Below, piece after piece: positions 37,483-46,334 of a stretch of 64,000 nt of DNA. The number at the start of each line of letters is the position of its first letter. Positions within the stretch are counted from its first letter, which is position 1. The stretch covers positions 4,712,001-4,776,000 of the forward strand of contig NZ_CP059068.1 of assembly GCF_017798165.1 (NCBI RefSeq), given 5' to 3'. The translations under genes were made by a program, and so were the position numbers. The notes under the pieces were generated by a model. It searched no databases, was not told the origin of the DNA, and saw only the letters and a program-made list of their open reading frames with translations. Origin of the DNA: Rhodoferax sp. AJA081-3. Lineage in GTDB: Bacteria; Pseudomonadota; Gammaproteobacteria; Burkholderiales; Burkholderiaceae_C.

Positions 37483-38256
37483 CTACTGGTAGCCCTGCAG
37501 GATGCGGTCGATCTCGCCAGTGGCCTTGAGCCGGTTGATCGCATCCACCACTTTTTGGGGTTTGTGGGCAGAGGATTTGTTCACGCCGCAGTAAAAGTCG
37601 GCCCGTTCTAGCGGCAGAGCCCAGTCGGCGATGGCTTCGCTGCCCGATTGGCGCTTGAACCATGCCAGCACCCGTGTATTCACCACGGCGTACGGTGTGC
37701 GGGCCCGGCCCAGCTTCATCAACACCTTTTCCTGGTCCACGGCGTCTTCACGCAGCAGGCTGTGGTCCTGGAATCGCTTGTCCAACGCAGGGTACAAAAA
37801 GCCCAGCACGGTGCCCACGGTGGCGCCCTGGGGTAGCTGGCTCAGGTCGGTGATGGTGCCCGTGCCGCTGCGGGCACCCACCAACACGTCGGAGGCGTCA
37901 AACAGCGGGTTGCTGAAGATGTATTGGCCCGGGTTTTGGGTCCACGTCGGGTTGAAGTAGCAGCGCACGTCCAGCTCGCCAGCCTGGGCCGCAGCCTCAA
38001 TGCGCTTGCGTGGCAAAACCACATAACGCACCGGCAGGTGCAGGGCAGCCCCAATGGCCTGGGTCAGGTCAAACACGATGCCACCCACCAAACGGTCTTC
38101 CCGCACGTCGGCATAGGGCATGCTCCAGCTTGTGGACGCCGAGAAGCGCAACGCGTCGGCCTGCTGGCCCCATCCCACGGCAGGTACCCACACCATGGCC
38201 AGGACTTGGAGCCCCATTCGCAACTGCATGCATGTTCTCCGGGTTGTGGCTTGCAT
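37483..38256 (-). CDS. Family 3 extracellular solute-binding protein
   Basis: 257 residues. The signal peptide is best read from Met10 (ATG 38229): MQLRMGLQVLAMVWVPAVGW-GQ. The mature part is an SBP_bac_3 domain: GIVFDLTQAIGAALHLPVRY, ELDVRCYFNPTW and the late DAINRLKATGEIDRIL, typical of amino-acid-type binding proteins and their non-transport relatives. No transporter genes are beside it. Convergent with the LivK-like gene, 13 bp apart. The 186 bp upstream, before the oligomer hydrolase, hold no gene. Confidence 0.82.
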   Translation of the reverse strand: MQATTRRTCMQLRMGLQVLAMVWVPAVGWGQQADALRFSASTSWSMPYADVREDRLVGGIVFDLTQAIGAALHLPVRYVVLPRKRIEAAAQAGELDVRCYFNPTWTQNPGQYIFSNPLFDASDVLVGARSGTGTITDLSQLPQGATVGTVLGFLYPALDKRFQDHSLLREDAVDQEKVLMKLGRARTPYAVVNTRVLAWFKRQSGSEAIADWALPLERADFYCGVNKSSAHKPQKVVDAINRLKATGEIDRILQGYQ

Positions 38257-38442
38257 GGTAGCGCAAGCGAGAGTGGCCTATTTCGATGCTGCCAACAGCT
38301 CTTCGGAGCCGCTGCAGAGACCCTAGTAGCGTAGCGTAAAACTACCCTAGGAGGAACCCGATCAAGTATTCGTACGCCTAGCGTTGCTGGGGACTTGGCT
38401 TCTATGCTCGCGCTTCTTTCAAACCGTGAACAGGAGACGTGC

Positions 38443-40644
38443 GTGACCCATTCCATCCATCCTTCCATGCTTGCTGCATCGGCCGCAACCCTGTTGCTCG
38501 CCGCCTGTGGTGGTGGCAGCAGCAGCCCCAGCGAGACCTTGAATACTTTGCCCGCTGGTTTTGTCGAGGTGGCCAAGAGCACCCATACGGCCGTCTCCCC
38601 ATCCACTGGTGCCACCACCGCAGCGCAAGACCTGCTGACCGCCGGCCTGGGCAAAACCGGCCTGGGCCTGGCCGCTGCGCCCGCCTTTGCCGACCCCTTG
38701 AACCCCACGCCCGCAGAGCTGCGCCGCAATGCCATCCATGCGAATTACCGCGCCATACTGGACCCTTCGGCCAATGGCGGATACGGCAGCTTGTACGGCC
38801 CCAACATCAACCTCAGTGGTGGTGACACACTGGGCGAAGGTCTGATCCCTGGTGTGGAGTACATTGCGCGCCTCGACGATGGAACCGGCCGCAAGAATGT
38901 TACCGTCGCGGTGCAGATTCCTGCCAGCTTTGATGCAGCCAACCCCTGTGTGGTGGCAGGGCCTTCGTCGGGTTCCCGTGGTGTGTATGGTTCGATCGGC
39001 AGTGCGTCCGAATGGGGCCTCAAGCGCGGATGTGCCGTGGCGTTGACCGATTCCGGCAAGGGCATGGGCTTGTACGACCCCATGGACGACAGCGTCAACA
39101 AGATCGACGGTGTGCGTTCCACGCGCTCGGCGGCAGGCGCGCTGTCGCACTTCGCGGCCTCGATCACGGATGCTGCACGCGCTGCTTTCAATACGGCCTT
39201 TCCCAATCGCCTGGGCCTCAAACATGCGCACTCGCAACAAAACCCCGAGAAGGACTGGGGCAACGACACACTGGCATCCGTAAAGTACGCCCTGTTCGCC
39301 TTGAACAAGGAGTACGCACCGCTGGCGCAAGACGGTGTTAGCCGTATCGCGCGTTTCAATGCCGGCAACACCTTGGTGATCGCCGGATCGGTGTCCAACG
39401 GCGGTGCTGCCGTGCTGCGCGCCGCCGAGCTGGATACATCGGGCCTGATCGATGGTGTGGTCGCTGCAGAACCCAGCGCCCAGCCCCGCACAACGGTGGG
39501 TTACGGTGTACAGCAGGGGGGTGTTGCTGCCAGCAAGTACGGGCTTTCGCTGATCGACTACTTCACTTTCGAGAACATCTACCAACCCTGTGCAGCACAG
39601 GCGCCTGCAGCTGTCATGTCGGAGAGCAGCATCTTCAACTACATGACGCTGACCAGCATGAACACCCGCGCGGCCAACCGCTGCGCTGCGTTGGCAGCCA
39701 AGGGTCTGGTCACGGGCACCACGCTGGCTGAGCAGGCCACCGACGCCATGCAGAAGTTGCGCAACTACGGTTTTATGCCCGAGCACGACCTCATGCACAA
39801 CGCACACTACGGTTTGGGCAATGGCCCGATCATCGCCATGATGTACCCGAATGCATTGGGGAGGTTCTCCATGACCGACAACCTGTGCGGTGCCAGTGCG
39901 GCGGCGGTCAACGCCACCGGTGATGTAGTGGCTGTGTCCGCGGCAGCCAAGGCCGGTTCGTTTGCATCCGGCAATGGCACGGTCAACGGCAGCCCGGCCA
40001 GTGTGGTCTACAACGATTCAGTCGGCGGTGCCAAGGCATGGCAGTTTGCCGTGTCTGCGTCCAGCGGCAAGGCAGACTTCGGCCTGGATGTGGCCCTGTG
40101 CCAACGTGCACTGGTGACCGGCACCGACGCAGCCACGGGTGCAGCCCTGACTGCAACGAGCGTGCCCACCAAGGCCCAAAGTGATGCCGTGAAGGCGGGT
40201 ATTGCCGAAGTGCAGCTGGACGGCAACTTGCGCGGCAAGCCCACGCTGATCGTGGCCGGCCGCAGTGATGCACTGGTCCCTGTCAACCACTCCGCACGTG
40301 CCTATACCGCCTACAACCGGATGACCGAGGGCAGTGCCAGCAAGCTCAGCTACGTGGAGGTAACCAACGCCCAGCACTTCGACACCTTCCTGCCGTTTTC
40401 GGGCTTTGACACACGGTATGTGCCGCTGCACTACTATTTTGTGCATGCCATGAATGCGATGTATGCCAACCTGAAGTCTGGCACAGCATTGCCACCCAGC
40501 CAGGTGGTACGCACCACACCACGCGGTGGTTTGCCTGGCGCAGCACCGGCCATCACCAAGTCCCATCTACCGCTGATGGCGACCGCACCTTCGGCGGCCA
40601 ACCAGATCGGCTTTGCCGGAACTTCGGTCAACGTGCCGGACTGA
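38443..40644 (+). CDS. D-(-)-3-hydroxybutyrate oligomer hydrolase, lipoprotein
   Basis: 733 residues from GTG 38443, which has AGGAG 8 bp upstream. The N-terminus is a lipoprotein signal (AATLLLAACGGGSSS; lipobox LAAC). The body matches 3-hydroxybutyrate oligomer hydrolases: GVEYIARLDDGTGRKNVTVA, SRGVYGSIGSASEWGLKRGC, the nucleophile elbow IAGSVSNGGAAVLRAAE (Ser318), an Asp in VAGRSDALVPVNHSARAY and a His in VTNAQHFDTF. It cleaves short oligomers released from poly-3-hydroxybutyrate; the lipobox suggests envelope location. Flanked by two orphan LivK-like proteins. Confidence 0.9.
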   Translation: MTHSIHPSMLAASAATLLLAACGGGSSSPSETLNTLPAGFVEVAKSTHTAVSPSTGATTAAQDLLTAGLGKTGLGLAAAPAFADPLNPTPAELRRNAIHANYRAILDPSANGGYGSLYGPNINLSGGDTLGEGLIPGVEYIARLDDGTGRKNVTVAVQIPASFDAANPCVVAGPSSGSRGVYGSIGSASEWGLKRGCAVALTDSGKGMGLYDPMDDSVNKIDGVRSTRSAAGALSHFAASITDAARAAFNTAFPNRLGLKHAHSQQNPEKDWGNDTLASVKYALFALNKEYAPLAQDGVSRIARFNAGNTLVIAGSVSNGGAAVLRAAELDTSGLIDGVVAAEPSAQPRTTVGYGVQQGGVAASKYGLSLIDYFTFENIYQPCAAQAPAAVMSESSIFNYMTLTSMNTRAANRCAALAAKGLVTGTTLAEQATDAMQKLRNYGFMPEHDLMHNAHYGLGNGPIIAMMYPNALGRFSMTDNLCGASAAAVNATGDVVAVSAAAKAGSFASGNGTVNGSPASVVYNDSVGGAKAWQFAVSASSGKADFGLDVALCQRALVTGTDAATGAALTATSVPTKAQSDAVKAGIAEVQLDGNLRGKPTLIVAGRSDALVPVNHSARAYTAYNRMTEGSASKLSYVEVTNAQHFDTFLPFSGFDTRYVPLHYYFVHAMNAMYANLKSGTALPPSQVVRTTPRGGLPGAAPAITKSHLPLMATAPSAANQIGFAGTSVNVPD

Positions 40645-40724
40645 TCCGGCTCCACAGTGGTCTGACCCCCGTGCCCGCTTCAGCTTTGGCTGGCGGGCAC
40701 ATTGCATGCAACTGAAAGCGCGCT

Positions 40725-41885
40725 ATGAAAACCATCGCTTCGATCCTGCCCGTCCTGCGGCGTGCCATCGCCTCGTCAGCCCTGTTGTTAGGCTTGGCTG
40801 GGCCTTTCGGGGGCAGCCAAGCGGCAGAAATCTCCATCGCCCAGGTTGCACCCTTGTCGGGCGTGCTCGCCAGCACGGGGCAACAAATGGTGCTGGGCGG
40901 GAAAATTTACTTTGCCTGGGTCAATGACAATGGAGGCATACACGGGGCCCGCATCAAACACATCGTGCACGACGATGCCTACAAGGTGGATGAGACCGTG
41001 CGGCTGACCCGTGAGGTGCTGGCCGACCCGGACGTTGTGGCCCTGTTTGGATACGCCGGAACGGCCAATGTTGCCAAGCTGCTGGCCGATGGTGTGCTGG
41101 ACGCGGGCGGTGCCCCGCTGGTTGCGCCCTATACCGGTGGTGAAGCGCTACGCACCCCATTCAATCCGCATATCTTTCATGTGCGGGCGGGCTACATGGA
41201 CGAGACCGAACACATGGTCCATCAGGTTGCAACCCTGGGCATGACCCGAATCGCCGTCATGTACCAGAACGATGCCTTTGGCAAGGCCGGACTTGCGGGT
41301 GTGGAGGCTGCCGTTGCCAAGCGCCAGATGAGGCTGGTAGAAACCGCTACCTACGAGCGCAACACGGATCAGGTCCAGGAGGCCGTGAAGAAGATCCACG
41401 CGGCCGACCCACAGGCCATCATCATGATTTCCGTCAACCGGTCTACGGCGGCATTCGCATCGCAGTACCGGACCGTGGGCGGCGGAGCGCAGTTGTACAA
41501 CATTTCGGTGGTGGACCCTGCAGAACTGGTTAAGTTGGCGGGCATCAAGGCCGTACACGGATTGGGTATCTCCCAGGTTGTGCCCTTTCCATTTGGTGCC
41601 AACAAGCCCGTGGTACGGGAGTACCAAGCCCTTTTGCGCAAATATGGCGGCGGGCAGGCACCCAGCTACACCAGCTTTGAAGAGTTTTTGGGCGCCAAGG
41701 TTCTGGTGGAGGGTCTGCGCCGCGCGGGGCCTTCGCCCACCCGGGCCAAACTGGTCAAGGGGCTGGAGAGTATGAACAACTTCGACCTGGGCGGCACCAG
41801 CATCCAGTATTCCCCAAACAACCGCATCGGCTCACGTTTTGTGGAGGTGACCGTGATTGGTGGTGCGGGGAAATTGCTGCGTTAG
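40725..41885 (+). CDS. LivK-type periplasmic ligand-binding protein B
   Basis: 386 residues. Signal peptide about 1-33 (ending SQA-AE), then EISIAQVAPLSGVLASTGQQM and the two-lobed type I binding fold. Paralogous to the protein at 36312-37469 along its whole length, ending NFDLGGTSIQYSPNNR...VTVIGGAGKLLR. No permease or ATPase genes are adjacent; the 80 bp upstream follow the oligomer hydrolase gene, so co-transcription is possible. Its last 4 bases overlap the convergent DJ-1-like gene. Confidence 0.88.
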   Translation: MKTIASILPVLRRAIASSALLLGLAGPFGGSQAAEISIAQVAPLSGVLASTGQQMVLGGKIYFAWVNDNGGIHGARIKHIVHDDAYKVDETVRLTREVLADPDVVALFGYAGTANVAKLLADGVLDAGGAPLVAPYTGGEALRTPFNPHIFHVRAGYMDETEHMVHQVATLGMTRIAVMYQNDAFGKAGLAGVEAAVAKRQMRLVETATYERNTDQVQEAVKKIHAADPQAIIMISVNRSTAAFASQYRTVGGGAQLYNISVVDPAELVKLAGIKAVHGLGISQVVPFPFGANKPVVREYQALLRKYGGGQAPSYTSFEEFLGAKVLVEGLRRAGPSPTRAKLVKGLESMNNFDLGGTSIQYSPNNRIGSRFVEVTVIGGAGKLLR

Positions 41886-42421
41886 GGGCACTTGACTGCG
41901 TCCAGGCTCCTGGCAACAGCAGCTGCAAACTTGACGCATGCCCAGGGTTGTGCCGTGATGAAACGGCCGTCTACAACGGTGTCCGCACGCTCGAACACAA
42001 TGCCTTCCCAGAAGGATTCTGTGGCTTGGACGGCCTCGGGCGTGGCATGTTCGAGCGTGTAGTTGTGCGTCGCACGAACACCTCGAAGCAGCCCCGCACT
42101 TGCAAGTACAAGATTGCCTGCACAAATCCCGGCCATAACAGAACCCCGCGCACTGGCAGCCTGGAGGCATTGTGTAGCGGTGTTTTGTGGAATGATGGAA
42201 CCAGGATCACCGCCCGGTATCAAAACGCAAGCTACTTCCAAGGATTCAAGGTCAGCGTAGCTGCCAAAAGCTTGGAGCACAGAACCATTCGACGCGAGGT
42301 GTTGCATCCCGTCAGGGGTGAAGAAGAGCACATCAAACGACTTCGCCAACAGTTCAGTCGCAAGCGCAACCTCAAAGAAGATACACCCGGGGTAGAGCAG
42401 AACGGCAACTTTGCGGCGCAT
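41882..42421 (-). CDS. DJ-1/PfpI superfamily protein
   Basis: 179 residues, class I glutamine amidotransferase-like fold. Nucleophile elbow MAGICAGN with Cys100, Glu17 in FFEVAL that would polarise it, and VCVLIPGGDPG-like VACVLIPGGD. These are the features of DJ-1/YajL-type proteins, proposed chaperones, deglycases or glyoxalases. ATG 42421 (MRRKVAVLLYPGC) is clear; the longer open frame overlaps the upstream GNAT gene. First of seven short minus-strand genes with lower GC than the surroundings. Confidence 0.88.
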   Translation of the reverse strand: MRRKVAVLLYPGCIFFEVALATELLAKSFDVLFFTPDGMQHLASNGSVLQAFGSYADLESLEVACVLIPGGDPGSIIPQNTATQCLQAASARGSVMAGICAGNLVLASAGLLRGVRATHNYTLEHATPEAVQATESFWEGIVFERADTVVDGRFITAQPWACVKFAAAVARSLDAVKCP

Positions 42422-42431
42422 AAGAGCATGA

Positions 42432-42845
42432 CTACGGTTTAAGACAGAGCTGCATACCTGGACCATCGCTGGGCCTGGAAATGAAACCATGTTGTTCATA
42501 GAAGCCGGCCTTTCCTCTGGCACTGAAAAGCTGAATGTCAGTGATGCCTGCACTATGGCAGGCGTCCAGTACAGATGACAACAACGCAGAACCAATACCG
42601 CGCTGCTGATATTCGGGGTGCACGATCATCTCGGTAATGAAGGCATGCAGATGCCCATCCGATATGGCGCGCGCAAACCCAACCAGTTGCCCGTCGGAAT
42701 AGGCAGACCGCGTGAACCACGAGCCCCTGAGTGCACCAGCGTAGTAGGTGGCGGGACGTGATGGCGGCCCCCAACCTGTCGTGTCATACAGAGACTTGAA
42801 GTCCTGCGGCGCAGGTATGACAGAGGTGAATTCAAGTTGTTGCAT
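42432..42845 (-). CDS. GNAT family N-acetyltransferase
   Basis: 137 residues, single GNAT domain. Acetyl-CoA-binding motif A is VHPEYQQRGIGSALLSSVLD, followed by FSARGKAGFYEQHGFISR. Similar in size to small GNATs that acetylate amines or polyamines; substrate unknown. Ends 10 bp before the DJ-1-like gene starts, so probably one operon. Confidence 0.88.
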   Translation of the reverse strand: MQQLEFTSVIPAPQDFKSLYDTTGWGPPSRPATYYAGALRGSWFTRSAYSDGQLVGFARAISDGHLHAFITEMIVHPEYQQRGIGSALLSSVLDACHSAGITDIQLFSARGKAGFYEQHGFISRPSDGPGMQLCLKP

Positions 42846-42869
42846 GGCGTGACCTGATGTGGGTGGTGC

Positions 42870-43280
42870 TCAGGGCTGCGCCCATAGGGCAGCACTTTGG
42901 AAACCATAGATACCCACTGTGACAAACATGGGTGCAAGCAAGAGCACTCCGACGGTGGCAGCTGTGGCGACGGCCTTGACGCCGTGCTACTTTAGTAGCA
43001 GTTGCGTTTTTGGCATGAAGTACTGAAAGGCGGCGAACAGGCCCAACAGAACCAGGAACACCTGCCAGAAGCCGGCAATGCCGAATGGAATGGCGTGGAC
43101 ATAGCCGTACACCCCGACCAGACCAACGATGAGCAAGCCATAACTGACCACCTGCTCTGCCCACATGGCAGGGGTAATCCGAGGTGACTCCGGTTTTCTG
43201 GGCTTGAAAAACATGGCGGCAGCGGCGACTACGAGGTAGATCGACATGAACCAAAAGTACGTTTGCAGGAGCATGTGCAT
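42870..43280 (-). pseudogene. Small membrane protein interrupted by an in-frame TAG
   Basis: The first 97 codons (43280-42990) encode MHMLLQTYFWFMSIYLVVAA with two to three further hydrophobic segments and end at TAG (42989-42987). The same frame continues without interruption for 38 codons to TGA at 42872-42870. It reads HGVKAVATAATVGVLLLAPM and then FVTVGIYGFQSAALWAQP, a perfect-looking last membrane helix. The TAG lies in the 16-bp palindrome TGCTACTTTAGTAGCA (42985-43000). I infer that the ancestral product had about 136 residues and four helices. The truncated 97-residue form could still be made. Family unknown. Confidence 0.6.
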
Positions 43281-43297
43281 GTGAGTTTTTCAGTTGA

Positions 43298-43828
43298 CTA
43301 AGCTTGTGCGTTGGGGCCTATGAGCACATGGTTTTCATGGTTTCCCTCACCCAGGGTGAAGTAGGTGGTGCCGACCTTCGTGTAGCCCTGATGTGCATAA
43401 AAAGCCGTGGCCCTGGTGTTCTTTGCGTTGACGGTCAGCCACAACATGGCATTCGCTTGCTGCTGCCTTGCCTCAGCTTCCGCGGCCCGAAGTAGCAGTT
43501 TTCCGACCCCATGACCGATGAAGTGTTCTTGTACATAGAGCGTTTGCAACTCGGTCGAAGCGTGTTGGTCTTCTGGACAGGCGGTGCCGAACTTGACGAC
43601 AGCGAGACCCACAAGGTTGGCACCGCTCTGCGCTACGAAGACCCGGCGTGTTGGGTCGTTCAAGGTCCGCAGGTATTTTTCTGGGGCGAGTTCCTGAAGT
43701 ACGTATCCAGCGATATCGGCCGAGATGCCATCGGTGGCATAGGTGTGCAGCCAGACTTGTGTTGCCAGGACCGCCAAATGGCTGGCGTCGTCAGATCGGC
43801 CGACGCGAATGGAGAGCTTAGGAGGCAT
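43298..43828 (-). CDS. GNAT family N-acetyltransferase
   Basis: 176 residues. N-terminal IRVGRSDDASHLAVLATQVW, acetyl-CoA motif with FIGHGVGKLLLRAAEAEAR and LTVNAKNTRATAFYAHQGY. This is the general RimI/PaiA-like layout. ATG 43828 is preceded on the minus strand by a purine-poor leader but overlaps the upstream membrane protein gene by 11 bp, indicating coupling. Substrate unknown. Confidence 0.88.
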   Translation of the reverse strand: MPPKLSIRVGRSDDASHLAVLATQVWLHTYATDGISADIAGYVLQELAPEKYLRTLNDPTRRVFVAQSGANLVGLAVVKFGTACPEDQHASTELQTLYVQEHFIGHGVGKLLLRAAEAEARQQQANAMLWLTVNAKNTRATAFYAHQGYTKVGTTYFTLGEGNHENHVLIGPNAQA

Positions 43829-44240
43829 TTTCGGCACTGAACGTGGTGGATTGCGCGGCCCGGTATGCGTGGTGGATACCCAGTAGATGGATAACAAAAC
43901 TGGCTTCCTCGGGCAGAAGCACAAGCAAGGCAACCGGTGGGTTGCCGATGACCCACAGCACGACACCAAAGAGCACCACATGCCCCAGGAGCGAAAGCTG
44001 CCAGATGTGAAGGCGCCGCCTCGGCGCGTACCTTCCGATAGTGCCCAAATAGTAAAGCTGCGCTACGTAGACACCCAGGCATGCAAGTGCAAGAACAACC
44101 CAAACGGACTGGGTTGCAAGGGTGAAGGCCAAAGCCAGAAACACGGCGAGTATGGCGACGGAGCCACCCAGAAAGCCCATGGACCACTTGGCGAGACGCT
44201 CTTCAAGCGTCGGCTTTTTCGTGGGAGTCTTGAACTGCAT
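43818..44240 (-). CDS. Small membrane protein, unknown
   Basis: 140 residues. A basic N-terminus (KTPTKKPTLEERLAKW) and about four hydrophobic segments between residues 20 and 125. No family recognised. Overlaps the GNAT gene downstream by 11 bp. Its start is preceded by a very AT-rich stretch (44241-44262), one of the lowest-GC spots in the window. Confidence 0.7.
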   Translation of the reverse strand: MQFKTPTKKPTLEERLAKWSMGFLGGSVAILAVFLALAFTLATQSVWVVLALACLGVYVAQLYYLGTIGRYAPRRRLHIWQLSLLGHVVLFGVVLWVIGNPPVALLVLLPEEASFVIHLLGIHHAYRAAQSTTFSAENAS

Positions 44241-44250
44241 TTAATTTAAT

Positions 44251-44652
44251 CTAATTTGAAAAAGGATTCGACCAAAACCAAGTCTCGTTCCTTCTTAGCC
44301 CCTCAATGTCGCCGAAAGGTACAAAGTATTGTTTGCGTCGCGAGTCCAGTACCAGGATTCCTAGTTCGGGACAAAGCTGCTCTCCGTTCTCAATCTTCGC
44401 CCGTAGATTTGTTTCGCTGAACGTGCCCGAGCGATCGGTAACGCTCACCCCTTCAAAACTGACATGATCTATTTGACCCATCAGTTCATTCTCGGACAGG
44501 CAGCTAATCCAGGCGCCCTTGCTGAATCTGACCAATAGCGGTTCGTCGATGACGATCCGCAAACGAACTTGGTACTGCACCAACATCGCCGTGCAAGCAA
44601 TCAACGCCAGCCCAGCGGTGATATAGAGGAGAAATTTTGACGTTCGATTCAT
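44251..44652 (-). CDS. Hypothetical single-pass envelope protein
   Basis: 133 residues. One N-terminal hydrophobic helix (about 8-28, FLLYITAGLALIACTAM), which may be an anchor or an uncut signal, then a soluble domain with a few Cys (WISCLSENELMG, EQLCPELGIL). No family recognised. Base composition is lower in GC than in genes outside this stretch. Confidence 0.65.
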   Translation of the reverse strand: MNRTSKFLLYITAGLALIACTAMLVQYQVRLRIVIDEPLLVRFSKGAWISCLSENELMGQIDHVSFEGVSVTDRSGTFSETNLRAKIENGEQLCPELGILVLDSRRKQYFVPFGDIEGLRRNETWFWSNPFSN

Positions 44653-44679
44653 GCGATTCGACGATTGACGCGAGGGTGG

Positions 44680-45276
44680 CTAAGGGCGCTGGGCCGTGGA
44701 CGTCCAACCTGGTTGATTCACGGGTTTGGCGTTGCATTTGCCAAACGCATTTGCCTGAATAGTGTGAACAATGTCTTGCACTCTTAAGAGTTGCTCGGTA
44801 TTGATGGTGATGGCCCTATCAGGAAACAGAGGGCCATGCCCGCTATGCGCCTCCAGCATAACAAGCAGGCGGTCGTGCGACCACCGTTCGTCGAGATGAC
44901 CCGGATGACGCTGACGCGCAAGAAAACGTGAAGCGGCTACCGACGCGCTGCATACGCAGTGCACTTCGACTGCTATGCGCGAAGGGTACGAGAGCCAATC
45001 CACTGGAGTGCCCGAGTCGGTGGTTGATGCTGGATGCTTCCACCATGAGGTGATGACCGCGGCTCCCATGGCTGACGCCTCTTCTTGAAACTGTTCGTCA
45101 GCGCGTTTGCTGAGTGCGCGGCGCCATGCTGAATTGCCTGTTCCCTCAGACAGGAATAGTGCTTCGAGGAATGAGTCTTTGTCCAGAAACGGCAGTTGCA
45201 GGCTCGCTGCCAAGGAGGCGGCAAGTGTTGTCTTCCCACTTGCAGGCAAACCAGAAACCACCACGAGTCCGTGCAT
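44680..45276 (-). CDS. P-loop kinase-like ATP-binding protein
   Basis: 198 residues. N-terminal Walker A GLPASGKTTLAASLA preceded by a hydrophobic strand, then DKDSFLEALF, and a later RFLARQRHPGHLDERWSHD region resembling the lid of small-molecule kinases of the AAA_33/zeta-toxin/chloramphenicol-phosphotransferase type. Likely phosphorylates a small metabolite or antibiotic; no antitoxin-like gene is adjacent. The C-terminus (PVNQPGWTSTAQRP) looks unstructured. First gene of the minus-strand run; the 275 bp between it and yaaA contain no gene, only promoter sequence. Confidence 0.75.
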   Translation of the reverse strand: MHGLVVVSGLPASGKTTLAASLAASLQLPFLDKDSFLEALFLSEGTGNSAWRRALSKRADEQFQEEASAMGAAVITSWWKHPASTTDSGTPVDWLSYPSRIAVEVHCVCSASVAASRFLARQRHPGHLDERWSHDRLLVMLEAHSGHGPLFPDRAITINTEQLLRVQDIVHTIQANAFGKCNAKPVNQPGWTSTAQRP

Positions 45277-45551
45277 TGCGAAGCTCAGGAAAATGCGCAG
45301 AACAAAGTCTGCTCAATTCGTCGAGCCTTGCGTTTTAAGTTGGACATCAAATTTTCCCGAGAAATGGCGTTTGCACGCGGATTGCTGGGTCTTGGCAAAT
45401 TTCATACGCCCATGCAAAAAAAAGAACAGCACCAAGCCCACACAGGTTTTTCACCGATTCTAGGGGCCAAGCCCTTCAGGACCCGCGCCTCTCCACATTC
45501 ACGATAATGGAGCTTGTCCGTCTGGTCGTTGATATCTGAACCCCCCACCGT

Positions 45552-46331
45552 ATGCTGTTTTTGCTCTCGCCCGCCAAGTCCCTGGACTACGAAACCCCTC
45601 TGGACCCCCAGCTCCCCCACACGCCCCCGCTGTTTGTCAAACAATCCAAAGAACTGATACACCTGCTGCGCACCTATTCGCCGCTGCAGATAGGCGAGCT
45701 GATGTCGCTCAGCGATGCGCTGTCTGCGCTGAACGTCGCGCGTTACCAGGCGTGGTCGTCCCGCGCTACGCCCAAGAATGCGCGCCAGGCGGTGTTGGCG
45801 TTTGATGGTGACGTGTATGGTGGCCTGGATGCGCGCAGCCTGGGCAGTGAAGACTTGGCCTGGGCGCAGGACCATGTCTGCATCCTCAGCGGGCTGTATG
45901 GTGTGCTGCGCCCTTTGGACCTGATGCAGCCCTACCGGCTGGAGATGGGCACGCGTCTGGCCAATGCGAGGGGGCGAGACCTGTACCACTTCTGGGGCAC
46001 GCAGATTGCGGATTACCTCAATACCCGTTTGCGTTCCGATATCAGCCCCGTGGTCATCAACCTGGCGTCGCAGGAGTATTTCAAGGCGGTGGACACCAAG
46101 GCGCTGAAGGCGCGTGTGGTGGAGTGTGTGTTTGAAGACTACAAGAACGGCCAGTACAAGATCATCAGCTTCTTTGCCAAGCGTGCACGCGGGCTGATGG
46201 CGCGGTATGCCGTCACCCACCAATTGGTCAAGCCCGAGCAACTGCGTGCGTTCGATGTGGACGGATATGCCTGGAGCGCCGCCCAGTCCACACCTGAGCG
46301 CATGGTGTTCCGCCGTAAAGTATCAAGCTAA
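45552..46331 (+). CDS. yaaA: Peroxide stress protein YaaA
   Basis: 259 residues, full-length DUF328/UPF0246 family. Start MLFLLSPAKSLDYETP, then VLAFDGDVYGGLDA, LSGLYGVLRPLDLMQPYRLEMGT in overlapping form, and VINLASQEYFKAVD. YaaA binds DNA and limits iron-dependent damage during peroxide stress in E. coli. Cytoplasmic. Followed by repeat A copy 6. Confidence 0.95.
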   Translation: MLFLLSPAKSLDYETPLDPQLPHTPPLFVKQSKELIHLLRTYSPLQIGELMSLSDALSALNVARYQAWSSRATPKNARQAVLAFDGDVYGGLDARSLGSEDLAWAQDHVCILSGLYGVLRPLDLMQPYRLEMGTRLANARGRDLYHFWGTQIADYLNTRLRSDISPVVINLASQEYFKAVDTKALKARVVECVFEDYKNGQYKIISFFAKRARGLMARYAVTHQLVKPEQLRAFDVDGYAWSAAQSTPERMVFRRKVSS

Positions 46332-46334
46332 ATG

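Noticed and set aside
41882..45276. Integron gene-cassette array
   Set aside because: Genes are short, tandem and include GNATs, but many overlap or are separated by under 20 bp, leaving no room for attC sites. No GTTRRRY-type core or integrase was seen.
44680..45276. Zeta-type toxin of a toxin-antitoxin pair
   Set aside because: The P-loop kinase fold fits, but no small antitoxin gene adjoins it and the key zeta-toxin substrate motif is not recognisable.
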